From: Symbiodinium natans
Lineage: Eukaryota > Sar > Dinophyceae > Suessiales > Symbiodiniaceae
Direction: 5' to 3'
DNA: 64,000 nucleotides
NCBI GenBank assembly: GCA_905221605.1
Contig: CAJNDS010002124.1
Location: 1,323,421 to 1,387,420 of the forward strand
The translations under genes were made by a program, and so were the position numbers. The notes below the pieces were generated by a model. It was not told the origin of the DNA. It made no database searches and saw nothing but the letters and a program-made list of their open reading frames with translations. Shown here piece by piece: positions 23,801-38,113 of this stretch (the stretch's first letter is position 1; each line of letters starts with the position of its first letter).

Positions 23801-26800
23801 CGAGTCTCCAAGGCGTCCCGAACCCGATATACTTGGGAACTCCCCTGAATTGAATTGACCAGTTGACTCCTGAACCCTAAACCCTTTACCCTAAATCCGA
23901 AGCCCTACCCCCCCCCCCCCCCCCCGCCACCCGGCCAAGGAATCGCCGATTCATAGACCCCTACTTGTCCCATAACAATAACTCTGATGCCTCAAAAGGT
24001 TTAGGGTTTAGAGTTTAGGGTTGAGGGCTAAGCCTCTCATGCCAACAACCCGGAAACCCCAATGGGCAGGAGACATCGGGGAGACCGTCTTCAGTACCTG
24101 CAACACACTTCTCGAGAAGCTTCCGGAGCCTCGGCCCTAAACCCCTTGCCTGCACCCTCAGCCCTAAAGCGTAAATCTAAATGCCTACACCCCGAACCCT
24201 AAACCTTGCGTACGCCATCGAACAGTTTCTTGAAGCTCTAAACTCTAAACCGGCTGGAAACCCCCCCAAACGCCCGGTGTTTAGGGTTTAGGGGTTTAAG
24301 GGCTTAGGAGGTTGCCCCGTGACCAACGCAAATACCCGCCCCTAATTCTAGACGCTAGAAAGCCCTGTACCCTTGAGTCCTAGATCGAACCAGGCCCTCA
24401 GGCTATCTAAATCCCTCGAGCTACAAACCCTTAATCCCTAAACCCAAAACCCCTAGACCCCGAATCAATCCCTGAAACCCTAAGCCCTGAACCCTAAACC
24501 CCTAATTCCCTAAACCCCTAAACCCCTAAACCCCTAAACCCCTAAACCCCTAAACCCTAAACTCTAAACCCTAAACCCTAAACCCTAAACTGGTGCAGGA
24601 GAACATCGACTGGGAGGAGGTTCGCGACCGCAACGAGGCCGACAACTCGCCACTGAAGGTTTGCCTGCTCCAGGACGCGCAGGGTCCTAAACCCTAAGCC
24701 CTCAAAACTGAAGCCCTAAACCCTAAACCCTAAACCCTAAGCCCTATACCCGAAAGCCTAGCCCTAAACCCTAAACCCAAGTGATAGGGTGGTTTAGGGC
24801 TTAGACCTGGAGGCGGTGGCAGAGGGTTTGAAGGGTTTTGGTCGTTGGTTTGGTTTATAAGCTATATTGGGTGAGGGTTTAGGGTTTAGGGTTTAGGGTT
24901 TAGGGTTTAAGCTATATTCCCTTTGTGGTGCTTTACTGTAACTTTAGATCCTTAGCTCTTTTGGGTGTATTGGGCTTTTTAATGAGGCAGCTAAAAGTGT
25001 GATTTTTTACTACCCTCCTAAGTGCAGCCAAGTTCCCCAGTTGCTTTTGGTAGTCCAGCAGGTATAAAAAACCTGTAAGTTTACTCCGTGAACCTTAAAC
25101 CCTAAACCCTCATCCTAAAACCAACAAGACAGGTTCTGGTCAGGGTACTGGACACCTAAGATTCTTGCTCTTGCGCGTGCAAAATGTTGGCAGATGTTCG
25201 AGGCGGGGGTGGGGGGGGGGGGTTGTGGTTTGGACTATCACAAGTCGTTCAGTCTTGAGACTTTCACCACACTAGATACGGGTTCAGAGTGTAGGGTTTA
25301 GGGCTTGAGGTACCCCAGGCTGCGCACTACCTCGTAGTTCACGACTAGCTGGGCCGCTGGGGCAATGTGGTTTGGGGTTTGGGGTTGGGGTTGAGGGGTT
25401 TACCCCCAAAAGCCAACCCTAAACCCTAAACTTACCCTAACCCTGAACCCTGAACCCTAAACCCAGGCGCATGAGGCATGTTTGTTCCACCTCCCCAATC
25501 TCATTTGTGAGAATTATCAGAGGCATTGAAGGGCCAAGCTAGCGCAATGGACCTTTTACACTCCTCAGAACAGGGCTTTCATGGATTAGCCCCAAACCCT
25601 CAACCCTAAGCCCTAAAGTCTAAACTCAACCCTAAACCCTAAACCCCAAGCCCTACACCCTAGACCCTAAACCTTAAACCCAAACCCTCAACCCTGAGCC
25701 TTTTTTTCTAAATGCAACCCTCAGGGTCCATGTACTTTATTATTACGTACTTGGGCCCTAAAGTCCCTAAATAGGAGGTGCTTTAAGGCCCAAGTATTCC
25801 CTATTTAGGTACATGGACCCTTAGGGCAAGTGTCTGAAGGAGAGCGAGCGGTATAACATCCTCCTGAGTGCGGTGCGCAGCTCCATCAAAGTGCTGCAGA
25901 AGGGTATCCAAGGCCAGGAGGAGGGTTTAGGGTTTAGGGTTTAGGGTTCAGGGTTTAGGGTTTAGGGTTTAGGGTTTCAGGGTTTCAGGGTTTAGGGGTT
26001 TAGGGGTTTAGGGTTTAGTTTTTCTTGAGCCGGGTCTCAGGATCTCAGGTTCTAGCTTGCCGCCCAGTCGTACACTTCCCTGTTTTGAGGGTTAGGAATC
26101 TCTTGCTTCTTCTAAACCGTTAAACCCCTTTTAAGAACAAAGGGACCGTAACTGCAAGTAAGCTCAACAGATGGTAAGCTCGTTCACTACCCCCAGCCCC
26201 TATACAATTATTGGGGCCCTAAACCCTAAAGTCAGGGTGCCGTGTAAAGGGCCAATACTCAAACGCCATTCGCTTTAGGACTTTCTCAGTGGGATCCCCT
26301 ATAGTCATGCGACGTTGATCGAAAAATCACGGATCCGCCTTGGGGTCTCTGTTTTCGTAGAACCTCTGTCGTTTAGGGCAACTCCCATATGCGGCCCACG
26401 GCAGCAGACACAAGGAGGGTGGGTTTAGGGTTTAGGGCTTAGAGTTTCGGGTTTAGGGTTTGGGGATTTCAGATTTTCCCAGAGGGCTTTCCTTCACCAC
26501 CTTAGTCAGGGTGTCGCTGTTGGTTCATCCCTATACCCGCCCCGACCCGCCACCACCTGTGTGCACCTAAGCCCCAATCCCAACACCCTAACCCCTCCCC
26601 CTGCCCCCACCCGCAGCTTCGGGTTTAGGATTCAGGGTTTAGGATTTAGGGTTTAACCAAAGGCTCCAATGTAGTTCCATTTTGGGTCAGGTATAGGGGA
26701 TTCTAGCATACTACCCCAAAAAGGTACTCCATAGGAGCCTTTGGGTAGGATCTAGGGTTTCGGGTTTAGGGTTTCGGATGTAGTTAGGGTGTATGGAAAT

Positions 26801-29800
26801 CGCTCAGCCCCAGAACTCCAAGGGCTGGTGGTCATCAGCAAGGAGCAGGAAGCTGTCATGAACTCGCGCCTTGGCTACGCAGGGTCTCTCTTGTTTTCTC
26901 AGGGCAGGTTCGTTATTTCAAGCATTGCTTGGGATGTTCGCCCTTGTACTGGCCGTCCTTGAGAGGGATTCTAGTAGGGGGTACTATAACCCTTTTTGAG
27001 GACTGTTAGTATAAGGGGAACCATCCCACAGCATTGTGGTCTAGAGTTGATGTCGGTTTGTAGGGCGGGCTGAGTTGTTGGTCCGCAGCCTGGTCAACCT
27101 AAACCCTAAGCCCTAAGCCCTAAACCCTAAGCCCTAAGCCCTAAGCCCTAGGCCCTAGGCCCTAGACCCTAGGCCCTAGGCCCTAGGCCCTAGGCCCGAG
27201 GCCCTAGGCGCAAGGCGCTAGGCGCTAGGCCCTAGGCCTAGGCCCTAGGGCCTAGGCCTAGGGCCTAGGGCCGGCCCTGCCCTTATCGGGCTTTAGGCGC
27301 TAGGCCCCAGGCCCCAGGCCCTAGAGCCCTGGTCTTCCCTGCTGCGCATGAGAGGTTTGCATCCGTCGGCTGGGAATTTAGGGCTGTGGAGAGTTGCCTA
27401 AACACTAAAGTCTAAAGCCATCAGCCCTAAACCCCAAAGCCCTAAAACCCTAGGGCTTGGGGTTGTCCCCTAAGCCTAACCCCTAAACCCCAGTTTTAGC
27501 CCGAAATCTGTACGAACCCTAAACCCTTACGAACCTTTTGGACGGTGTAGCTCTCTTTGCTAGCATTCCCGAACCCAAGCTGTCCTGGAGCTTGAAGATC
27601 CTAAAAACTCCGTAAGCCCTAGGCCCTAAACCACTAAAACAAATCCAAACCCTAAGCGCATCTGGTGCGGCCCGAGTGAAGCCCTGGCTCCCGAAAGCGT
27701 AAACCGCATGAATATCGACTCCCTGGTTTCATGTGTTGGTTGCGGGACTTTCGTGTGTTCAAGGGTTAGAGTTTAGGGTTTAGTGGAACTCCTGTACTCA
27801 TGGGTTAAGGTGTCTAGGATTTAACCCTGAACCCCTGAGCCCCTGAACCCCTGAGCCCATTAACCCGGGCTTCAAGTTTAGGGTTTAGGGTTGACCTGCG
27901 ACTCTAGTTACCTACACTTTAGTAGTAACTACTGGTACCCTTTATATAATTAGTAGGTGGAACCCTAGAAACTGCAGGTAAAGAGAGTGTCAGGTGGGTT
28001 TGGGGACGGGAATCCCGCAAACGCCAAGGCTCTATCAAGGCAGCGTCCCTCTGTCCTGGCTGTTTGCGTATCCCAGTGCCATGGCGGCGGACTTAACGGC
28101 GGACTTAAATCCCTAACCCAAAGGATCCATGTACCTATATAGTATATACTTGGGCCTTAAAGCTACTATATACCCCTTTAAGGCCCAAGTACATACTATA
28201 TAGGTACATGGATCCTTTGGGTAAGCCCCAAACCCTGAACCCTTAACCCCATCCTCGGGCTGAGGGAATCCGAACCTTCGCTCCTAAACCCCTGAGACTT
28301 TCAGGCCCAAGTCGGATACCTATAGACCCCAAAGGATCCATGTTACCTATATAGTATATACTCGGGGGCCTTAAAGGGGTTCCATAGTAGCTTTAAGGCC
28401 CAAGTATATACTATATAGGTAACATGGATCCGGAAGGAACCCTAACATCCGAATCCGCAGCCACCTGGAGCCCCATTTTGTTGAAATTTTTCTGAAGCCC
28501 TAAGCTCAGGTTTAGGGTTTAGGGTTTAGGGTTTACCTAGCGAACCCAAAACCCTAAAAAAAGTAGGGTTGAAATCAAGAACCCGTCTTTAGGGATGATG
28601 GACCAGCAAACCCCGGGTTCAGCTATCAAACCCCGTGTTTAGGCCAGTAAGCTATGGAGGGTAAGATGTTCAGTCCTATGAGGCCACACCTTCGAAGATT
28701 CTGAGGAACTCGCTGCTCAGGCATGGCTCCATTGGTGCAGTGGAGGCACAAACCATGAAGACATTGTAGCAAATAGAAAGTGAAGGATGCAGTTCGCCGA
28801 GCATGCATCGATCCAAACATCCCTATATACTGTAAGTAGAGTTCACAGGAGCATGTTCTGTTGCATCGTACAGCACGAAATGGCCAATCAGTTAGCTGAT
28901 GGCACCGGTCACTTTTTGCCGAGAGCTCAGACACTCGTAGGTTCGGCAGCTCGGAAGGAAGTGCCTCGCAAGGATGCCAGCAATGCTTGCTTGCATATTT
29001 GCAGGCATTTTAGTTCAGTCTCATCGGGGCTTGTAAAGTTTGGGCGCCATGGCGCCAAAGAATCGGAAGGGGAACACGGCTACGTGGAAGGGTGAAAGCC
29101 AGGAAGCGGGATGTGACATCAGGGGTATCAATGAGGCGTGGGATTGCGACGCAGAGCTTCGAGGGCGTCTGCGCAAAGGCGGACCTCTGATGCACGAGCA
29201 GTCAGGGCTGGTTTGCGACAACCATGTCTGCACACTGAATAAGTCGCTGTTGCTGCCATTGCTTTGCAAAATGGGTACCTGTGACAGAAAGCTGCCTTCG
29301 GTTGCAGACCTCCGAAGTGAAATGCACATCTTGTTCACTGAGAGCAAGCGTACGGGGCCGGATGTGCAACAGAGCATCACTGGTGACTCCGTGCATGTTC
29401 GCAAACTTCTTTCCCACGTCAAAGCTAAATGCCGACGCGAAGAAGTAAGCATCGAGCCATGACTTGGATCAGTTACATTTTTTTCGAAGCTCAGTTTGCT
29501 GGTTGCTTCCACTTTGTAATCCGTGTCGAGCACGCAAGTGTGTCAACCGTGCAAACTCAGGACCCGGATTTCCAAGAACTCTGTCTAGCTTTGGACCCGC
29601 TGCTTCAGGCCGGATCTTGATTGGATGAGGTCTTTTGTTTTGGGGAGCCCCTTGCAAATCACAGCCAACCCTACAAAAAACAAATCGACCTGCCCCTGTA
29701 TCGTATCTGTACCCATGTGTCATTCGTGCAGGAAGTGGTCAACGCAGTGAACGCCCGGGTCTTGCTGAAGTCTGGGAAAGAGGTGGGGGTTGAATGAGCC

Positions 29801-32800
29801 TGTGTAGAAATAGCCCGCAAAAGCATGAATCCTGTAAGCGCCCCGAGCACACAACCCGCCTGCGCGAGGCTTCCGACGAGGAGGACGACGCAGAGGATGA
29901 GTATGACGAGGAGTCGGAGAAAGAAGCGCCTCCCCCAACCAGCAACTCAGACACAAGCCTCCCTGCTGTTGCTGCTGCAGCTGAAGCCCCAGCCACGAGC
30001 CCTACCACTGCTGTTCCTGCAGCCCCAGCCACGAACCCTACCGCTGCTGCTACTGCAGCTGAAGCCCCAGCCACGACGAGCCCTACTGCTACTGCAGGAG
30101 GCCCAACCACGAGCCCCTCTGCTGCTGCTGCTACAGCTACCAGCCCCTCTGCTGTAGGAGCCCTTATCGCCACTAGCTCTGCTGATGCCACAGCAGCCCC
30201 AGCCAGGAGCCCCTCTACTGCTGAACTCTGTGCAGTTACCCCGGAAACTCTCGCTGTGCCCGCGACTCCTTCTGAGAAGTTCCAGGCACCCTCTGAAGCC
30301 CCAACAACGCCACCTCAGACCCCCTCTCTTGCGCGTGGAAGCTCTACATCTTCTTTGTCCGAGGAGGCTCTTACGGTGTTTACAAGTTGATACAGGGTGT
30401 TCTGCGTGAAGGGTATGTCTCAGCCCATTTTAGCCTAAAAGCAAAAGCCCCAAAACCCCAAACCAAACCAGCTCAGCCCTGTTGACAAGGCGCCTTCCTC
30501 TGCGGCTCCCAAGAAGCTGACCTTCACGCCATCACCCCATGAGTCTACCGGTGTCCGGGTTGAGTTTAGCAATTCATACTGCTTACGTAAAAGGTTTTTG
30601 ACTTTTGTGTTGACCTGGTTTGGTAGATATCACTCTGAAGGCTTCAAGTCAGGGAGGTAAAATGCGCAGCACCTAAGGTCGCAGGCGGCTTACTGACCAG
30701 GAGCGGGCCGAGATCAAAGCAAGGGTCGAGGCTTTGAGGAACCAGATCAAATCGACATTTGGCAGGATTTGGATGGGAGACCTGAGTTTCTTAGTTAAGT
30801 TCAGGATGTTGTTCAATTCTTGGGTTTGCAATTCCCAGGAAGAGTGCTCCGATGCCTGCGTCGGCCGTGCACGAGACCAGTGGCTCCGATGGCCAAGCTT
30901 CAGGACCCCCGTATGCTCAGCTAATTTGTTATACCTATGAAAGCGATAAGCCACACGAGCAAAGTATGGGAAACGGAGAGAGATGGAGCGAAAGAGAGAG
31001 GCAAGCCCCACACAGTCAGCAAAAATGAAACAATGGGAGACAAAGAGAGAGAGATATAAATAAAATCTACATATATTATATGTATATATGGAGATCGATA
31101 GAGCGAAACAGAAAAAGAAAGAGATGGAGGGACGGAGACAAAGATGCGGAAGACGAAAGAAGAAGAAAGGAAAGAGAGAGAGGGAGAGAGAGGGAGAGAG
31201 AGAGAGAGGGAAGGAGACAGAAAAAAAGAAGTAAGGAAAATAAGAGAAAGATCAAAGGGAGGGATGGAGGGAGGGAGGGAAAGTGAGAGGAAGGGAGGGA
31301 GGGAGAGAGAGAGAGAGAGAGCTGAAACGCAGGACCCTCCCCACCAGCATCCTTCAGCACAGCGGGGCTTTCGGATGATACACAGCCCTGGGACATCATG
31401 AGTGTTGAGGTGCCAAGTGAGTCGAGCGTCCTCCACATGCAGCCTGTCCCACCTGGGACAGAACCGGCAGCAGCCGCGCCCGAGCCAACAGCCGAGACAT
31501 CCGCCGATCCTGGCGAATTCACTGAAAGCAACGAAGAGGCCCAGACTTGCTGGAAGCTCCATATAAAGGATATCTTGCCTATTTAGTTCTTTCGGTTCCA
31601 CTATATTAGTCGGTTACTTTACTTGACTTCTTAGGTGGATGTGCCGGTGCTTTCTAGAAGGGACCAGTTTTGCTTGAAGAAGAACACGAAGGGCAAGAAG
31701 AAGCGGGGCCCCAAGGCCAACAGAGGCAAGGGTAAGGGTGCTACGGCAACACTCAAGAAGGCCAAGTCGATGTCACCATCCAAGCGCAAGCGCGTCATGA
31801 TGAAAGTGTGGCCCGTGGCCACTTTGAAGGTGAGGCCTTCGGCTACCGTGGATTCCTTGGACCATGGGCCAGGCGGCGAGTCAGAGGAGGAGCCTGCAAA
31901 GGGCAAGCGTGGCAAGACCGCTGCCGCAGCCAAGCCTTCAAAGGCCTTGCCTTCGCCCAAGGCGAAGGCGAAGGCAAAGGGGAAGGCGAAGGCAAAGAGC
32001 ATGCCGGCAAAGACAGCTGCCAAGCCCAAAGCCAAGTCGACTGCGAAAAAGGCTTCGCCAAAGAAGTCTGAGTCTCCTGAAGCCTCAAAGTCTGGTGACA
32101 AGCGCAAGGCCTACCCGAACCTCACACCGTCTGAGATTTTGCGGTGGTACTTTGAGGCAGGGAACGAGAAGGAGGTGGTGGCTGTCGTCGCAGACTTTGC
32201 CACCGGCTGGCAGGACGGCGAGTGCAATGCGAAGTTCAAGGCGGACTTGAAGGCATCGCTGCCTGAGCTTTGGCAGGTCGGTCTGACAATGTACTGGACA
32301 AGGGCAGGCGCAGGCACGCTGCACAAGGCTAGCGGCAAGGAGCTCGGGAACTTTGCCTCTGGGGGAGCACGGCGCGAGCTTAGTTGGGCAACCAAAATGT
32401 CTGCAGCGGCAAAGGTCGCTAGTATGTTTGGCTTCATGGTGGATTCCTTGGTCTACGAAGGCTACATGAGTGAGGACGACTTGCCAGGCTCTGATCTGAT
32501 TGAAGAAATGAAAAATATCTTTAAGAACATTTTGTGTGATGCGCTGTCTGAGATGGCCGTGTAGAAGAGGAAGCTTCGAGACATCTCTTTTCCGGGCTAG
32601 AAAGCCGCTCGGCTTTTGCGCGTTTAGATGATCGATGGGAATGCAAGTGCGTCTTGCACGTGGGAGATCGATCTGGTACATGCAAAGCTGTCGTGTGGCT
32701 CCCTCGGATTCACGATGTCAGTTTCTCTTAGGGGACTTAGTTCGCTGCCCGACCGTTCTAAAGCGATGCTTTAAATCGTACATGATCTTTGTTCCCCAGC

Positions 32801-35800
32801 CTACCTAAGTATTGTATGTGTAGCGACGCATGTAGAGACCCTCCCAGCAACAGTACTCATCACAAGTTCTGCAAAGGAGCGGGTTGTGCAGCAGAGCTTC
32901 AGAGTCCTTCAAAAGGTCAATCTTGCGCGGGCCCTGAGTACATCTTTTGTACTTAATTACCTGGTAGAAACTGTATCATCCTTACAAGACGCATTACCTT
33001 TGGGGGCTAGCCTTATCATCGCCGGGCCCTGTGCCCATACTCATTTTGTGCTCAGCGAGCCTCGTCGCTGTCTGAGATGTTCATCTGTGTGGATTGCTGC
33101 GGCGAAAAAGCCTTGGACGGGAGCGAAAGTATATTTGATGATTTGCTTCTGCACTTACAGACTGTGATTGTAGAAGCAGCAGCACCATTCGAGCCCAACA
33201 GGCCCACCCCGCACCCTGTACACTGTCTCATCTATGTGCGTGCCCAGGTCCAGACATCGATGCCTCTCCTCCCAGCCGGCACGCTGTGGAAGCTCCGCCT
33301 CGCACAGTCGAAGCAGCAGGGTACTGCCGGCTCGTTCTTTCGGCCTCGAAGCCCCCTAAACCCTTTCTAAACCCTATACAAACCTTTTTTTTCTTTACAT
33401 ATTCCTTTTTACACTATTCTAAACCCTGTACACAAACCCTATAACCGCTCGATCTTTTCAAGGTTGCGCTGAACGGGGAGGAATTGAGGGAGAGCAAAAC
33501 TTTTCATCAATCAAGCAGGGCGAACAAACAGTTCAGCGATACGCAGTCGCACACTACGTACAATGCATCTTGGGGCTGAAAGTCTCACGTTCGTCAAACC
33601 TGGTAAAACCGCGGCCTCTGCGTAGCCGCGCGATACGATGATGGATGTCGATCTCCTCTGTTGGCGGCTGAAGCAGCTCAAAGCTCCCAAGGACGACGGT
33701 GGTTCTAACGAAGCCCCCTTGCAGTCCCAGTGTCCCACGGAACATTTCTATCTGTAAATATTAGTGCGCCCGGTACCCAACCATCGCAGGACTTCATCCT
33801 GATAGTTTTGGTCTTGATCTGGTCTGTAGACACAGCAAAGCTGCAGCAGGCTGGGTGAGTGTATCCAGACTCGAGAGTCATGTTCGTGCAGGGTCTCTCG
33901 TTGTGAGGACTATGAGTTCATAGAGTTCTTTGCTGGACAGGGCAGGCTTTACCGTTGTATGAGGGCTGCTGGTGGGTACAAATCAATTCGCTTTGACATC
34001 ATGGATGCCGAGAAGGGTAATCGTTGTTCGAATTACATGGACATTACGTCTACCAGTGGCTTCGCGCACCTTGTGTTGCATTCCAGGCAGTAGTATATAG
34101 GGCTGTCGTTGCGTGAGGAACCCAATGTGTTTCTTTGAAGTCCAGATTTTGTAGACCGCAGAATTGAGTAGCAACTAAGTGTTGCCCTGCTCGCCATCTT
34201 AAAGCTGAACTGTGGGCGTGGCTACGTGCATTTCGGAATGAAATGCTCTTCCCTATCATCTATGAACAGAGCAACGAGTGGCCGCACGCCATGCTGCCCA
34301 ACTGGCAACGCAGCGTACCCGAGCGTTGCAAGTGCAAACGTTATCATCGAACGGACCGGCTTTCTACTGTCGCACACCGGGTTGATCTGAAACTTCTTGA
34401 AATGTTTTTCTTACCCACCCACACCCCTGAAGGACAATACTTTGCGCTCTGTTGGTCACAGCGATGGACTGCACGTGGACCCTCGAGCAGCCGGGGAACT
34501 CCACCCTGGAATTTTATCCTGCTTGGAGACATATGCTAATCAGCCTCTGGAGCGCTGGTGGACCTTACTCTGCCCCAAACTCAATCACAAGTCCCATCAG
34601 TATATCTTGGGTTCCCTTCTTATCAACCATGAAGCTGTCGACTCAGCTAAGGTGACGAAGGTCAGCTTTTGGATGGCCCACTTCATGTCCAGAACTCCTA
34701 AGCGTCACTACGTCTTTTCGAACTCCTCACGAGTCAGGGTTCTCAACCAAGGGAAACTTGCGCTGTCTAAGTACAAGTGCAGAGTTAAAACCACCCATCG
34801 TTACGTTGACGCCAACGGCAAACCATGTTGGACGGGCAATCGCAACCTGCGAAAAACGGAGCATCTCATCCCCAATAAGCAGAGATGTCTTTGTGTATTA
34901 AGCCCTAAGCAAGCTAGTAAAGAGTCCCCAAAAAACTTCCCCAAGTACAAATACATGCTGGAATCATGATCCTTTGCAGCCTTAAGTTCTGTCTTCGATC
35001 CTTGTTCCCTCAATCCCAAGTAGAAAGCTAGCTTCCTCGACCATCAAGGAAACCACAGACAACACCAAACATGCTATATAAATGCTGCCCAGCTTCCTGC
35101 TCATCCCAGGCAGTACCCAGTCGCCTTTGCCAAGTACATGGTGCACATCTGCGAAGTCCTCAAGAAGCGCCGGCGCGGCTGTCCCAAGGCAGGTTGTGAG
35201 GTCCCCTCGGGCCTTGAAACGGTTGCAAGTCTTTCCAGCCATGACAGTGAAGAGTTTGCTGCTGCTGCTTTACCAGAAGTGTACAACTATGTTAGAGGGG
35301 GCAGCAGCCTCCGTATCCCAGATGTTTGGCGGGGTCTTTTGCCGGATGGCTTCCTGTAGTGGCTCTCTGAATGGCATATAGGGTTGGGTTCCTAGACATA
35401 CCAGGACGTGACAATCGCACCATCTAAGTATTATATATACAGAGAGGCTGTTAATGTTTTGTTATTTTAACGTATTATTTTCTATTGCCATAATTTTGGT
35501 CCGGTTGCCCCGTCCTGGTAGTTTGGTTTGGGGGAAACTATGGAAGGCTTCTGTAGGGAACGGCGCGGGTTTGTGCGGGTTTGTGCGGGTTTTTATGGTT
35601 TTGCTTCAAGGTTTTAAGGTTTTTTTGTGGAAATTTCGGGTTGGGAAGCCGTCTGGGGCCTAGAAGCACGTGAAACCCCGGGTTTACCCATGACAAACCC
35701 GTGATTTCCCCACCAAAACCCCGGGTTTAGACACCGAAACCTCGGGTTTAGGCAAAACCCCGGGTTTAACCCCAGAACCCCTGAACCCGTGACAAACCCA

Positions 35801-38046
35801 TGGCAGACCCATGATTTACCCGTGACGCCGTCATGGGTAAACCCCGGGTTTAGGGTCGATTTCCTGAGACCAAAAATGCCCCGTCTTTGCTACCCCGCAC
35901 AAGGTTCGAATGGGCCTGGCTGCGGGAATTTGTTGAAATTCGGATGTCTGTGGGAAGTAGCCATAGCTCTGGATGCAGGGTCTGAGATGTCCTATTGGGC
36001 GTTGGAACAAAGTCGAACACTTGGACTTGCCCAATGTGTTCAAGCTGCCTCTCTGCATGGATCCCCAGGAAGCAACGCTCCCAGAAGCACAGGGGCTCTT
36101 CTCACCCGCCTTGTCTTGGCTTTCTGCAGAACAGTTCTCCGTACATGTGTAGTACTGGGGTTGCTATGGCCCTGCCTAGCAAAATTTCAAAGCTATGGAG
36201 CTGTGCAACCTTACACTTGGGTCTCGACAGTGTCCTGGAAAGATCAGCCACTATGGATGATGCGCAGGCTCTTCGCGAAATTGAGGAGAATTGGGGCGGG
36301 GGTTAGGTGTTTAGATGCTCTCGGCCTGAATTGAGCACGTTCTGCCAATAGAACCCCACGCGAAACCCCACAGCCCCAAAACCCCAACACCCTTCAAACC
36401 CCAAAAGCGGGATGTTCCCCCTTATGCTAACAGTCCTTACGTGGGTTACTAGTAATAATAATAATAGGGGTACTTTTATGCCTATAAAATATAAATAAAT
36501 ACATATATATATATATAAAGTCCCTAGTATAAAAGGGGAACATTCCAACCCCAAAGCCTTAAACCCTATAGAGCCTTAAAACCCTAAAACCTTAGAACTC
36601 CAAAACCCCAATTCAGACCAGCAAAACCCCAAAACCTTAAGACCCTAAAGCCCCTATAAACCTTAGTCGTTGCTCCGCTTTTGAGGAGCTGGAGAAACTT
36701 TTGCAGGATGACGAGGCCTGGGCCCCACTTTTCCCAACCTAATGTAGAAGCCTGGGGTGTAGACTCTGTGGCGTTGCGCTATTACTTTCAAGGCCGAAGC
36801 CATGATTCCTTCTGCTGAACTACTTTGTCTACGTGAAATGGAGACTGTTCCTGCTCTACCCTCAGGAACAATCTCCTGGTGCAAAATATCAGCTGCTCTC
36901 TCTCTGGCTGTGCTGTCCTTTGGGTTTCTGATTGAGGCTTCGTTCCAGGAACTACGTGAGGCTGGAATCGGTACAAAGGCTGCGAGCGAACCACCGGCCC
37001 CAATGCCGGAAGCTGTGTGTGAAACCGATGCCTACACACTGCTTGATGTTCCCTGGCCACAAAACACACATGTTGTCGCGAAACCGCGAAACCGCGAAAC
37101 TGCAACCCTGCAATATTCAGTCCCCGCTGCAGGCTGATTCCACCGATGAAGAGGAGCTGGACAAAGCTTCCTAAGTGCATTTACAGATTTCCAGCAAGAT
37201 GCAAGATTTTGGGAAGCTTGGTTGTCGTTGCTTATCTTAGGCTTCCGCTGCAGACATGTTGGCACTTCTGACTGGGGTTTTCGGAGTGGAAGAGCCAGAT
37301 GTTACTGCAGCCACCCCGCCACCACGAACACGCGAAGTCAAAGAAGAAACCGATGATAATGCCACTGAGAAGAAGCCGGCGACGAGACAAGCCCCTCAAC
37401 ATGAATCCCTTTGTGCTATGTGATGTATCGGTCGGTCAATTTTCGCGCACTTCGTGTGCTGTGTCTCATCATGCCTTCTGCGAGGATAAGTTGCTCCGTG
37501 CTGCGAAAGCACGCATTGATCGTATGGTCAAGCCACACGCAAAGCGGAGAAGCCTCGATGTGCCAGAGTGGATGAAGGAGGAATGGAAGAAGGGCGACAA
37601 GGGCGCGATTGCGAAAACATTGCGGGATGTAAACTTCGACCGTGTTTCTGGGCCGTGATAGCACCAACGCAACAGAGCAACCAGCTCAACACAAGCCCAA
37701 CCAACAACTTAGGAGAAGTTCCTTGTCAAGATGGAGGTCTCGGTGAAACTGAGCAACAAGCGTGAGATCATCATCGACGAGGGCTGGTACACCCACGAAG
37801 AAATGATGTCTGACTTGGGGTGGACCAAGTTACTTAGCGCACATATATAGCTTTGTCAGCGCAATACGCTACCTTAAGAGTGCGAAGCCCCACCCTGCCC
37901 AGCCCGTCTCCACCCCTGATAATTTCAGGACGCGAGCCGACAAAGCTGTTGCCCAATGCCGACTGCTGGGGCCCGACTACTGCAGGCAACCCCACAGCAC
38001 TTTGCTCTCTCTCCTCTCTCTGTCGCTCTCTCTCTCTCTCTCTCTT

Positions 38047-38113
<67 letters not shown>

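Noticed and set aside
29739-30191. Val/Ala-rich minus-strand ORF
   Set aside because: Complement of the Ala/Pro/Thr-rich + strand exon, whose frame continues into neighbouring exons.
30921-31601. 226-aa minus-strand ORF rich in SLSLSL
   Set aside because: Reverse reading of a GA microsatellite plus the complement of a + strand exon.
35789-36334. 181-aa ORF in the island
   Set aside because: Overlaps the AAACCCCGGGTTTA cluster and competes with the better supported start of the third island gene at 36253.
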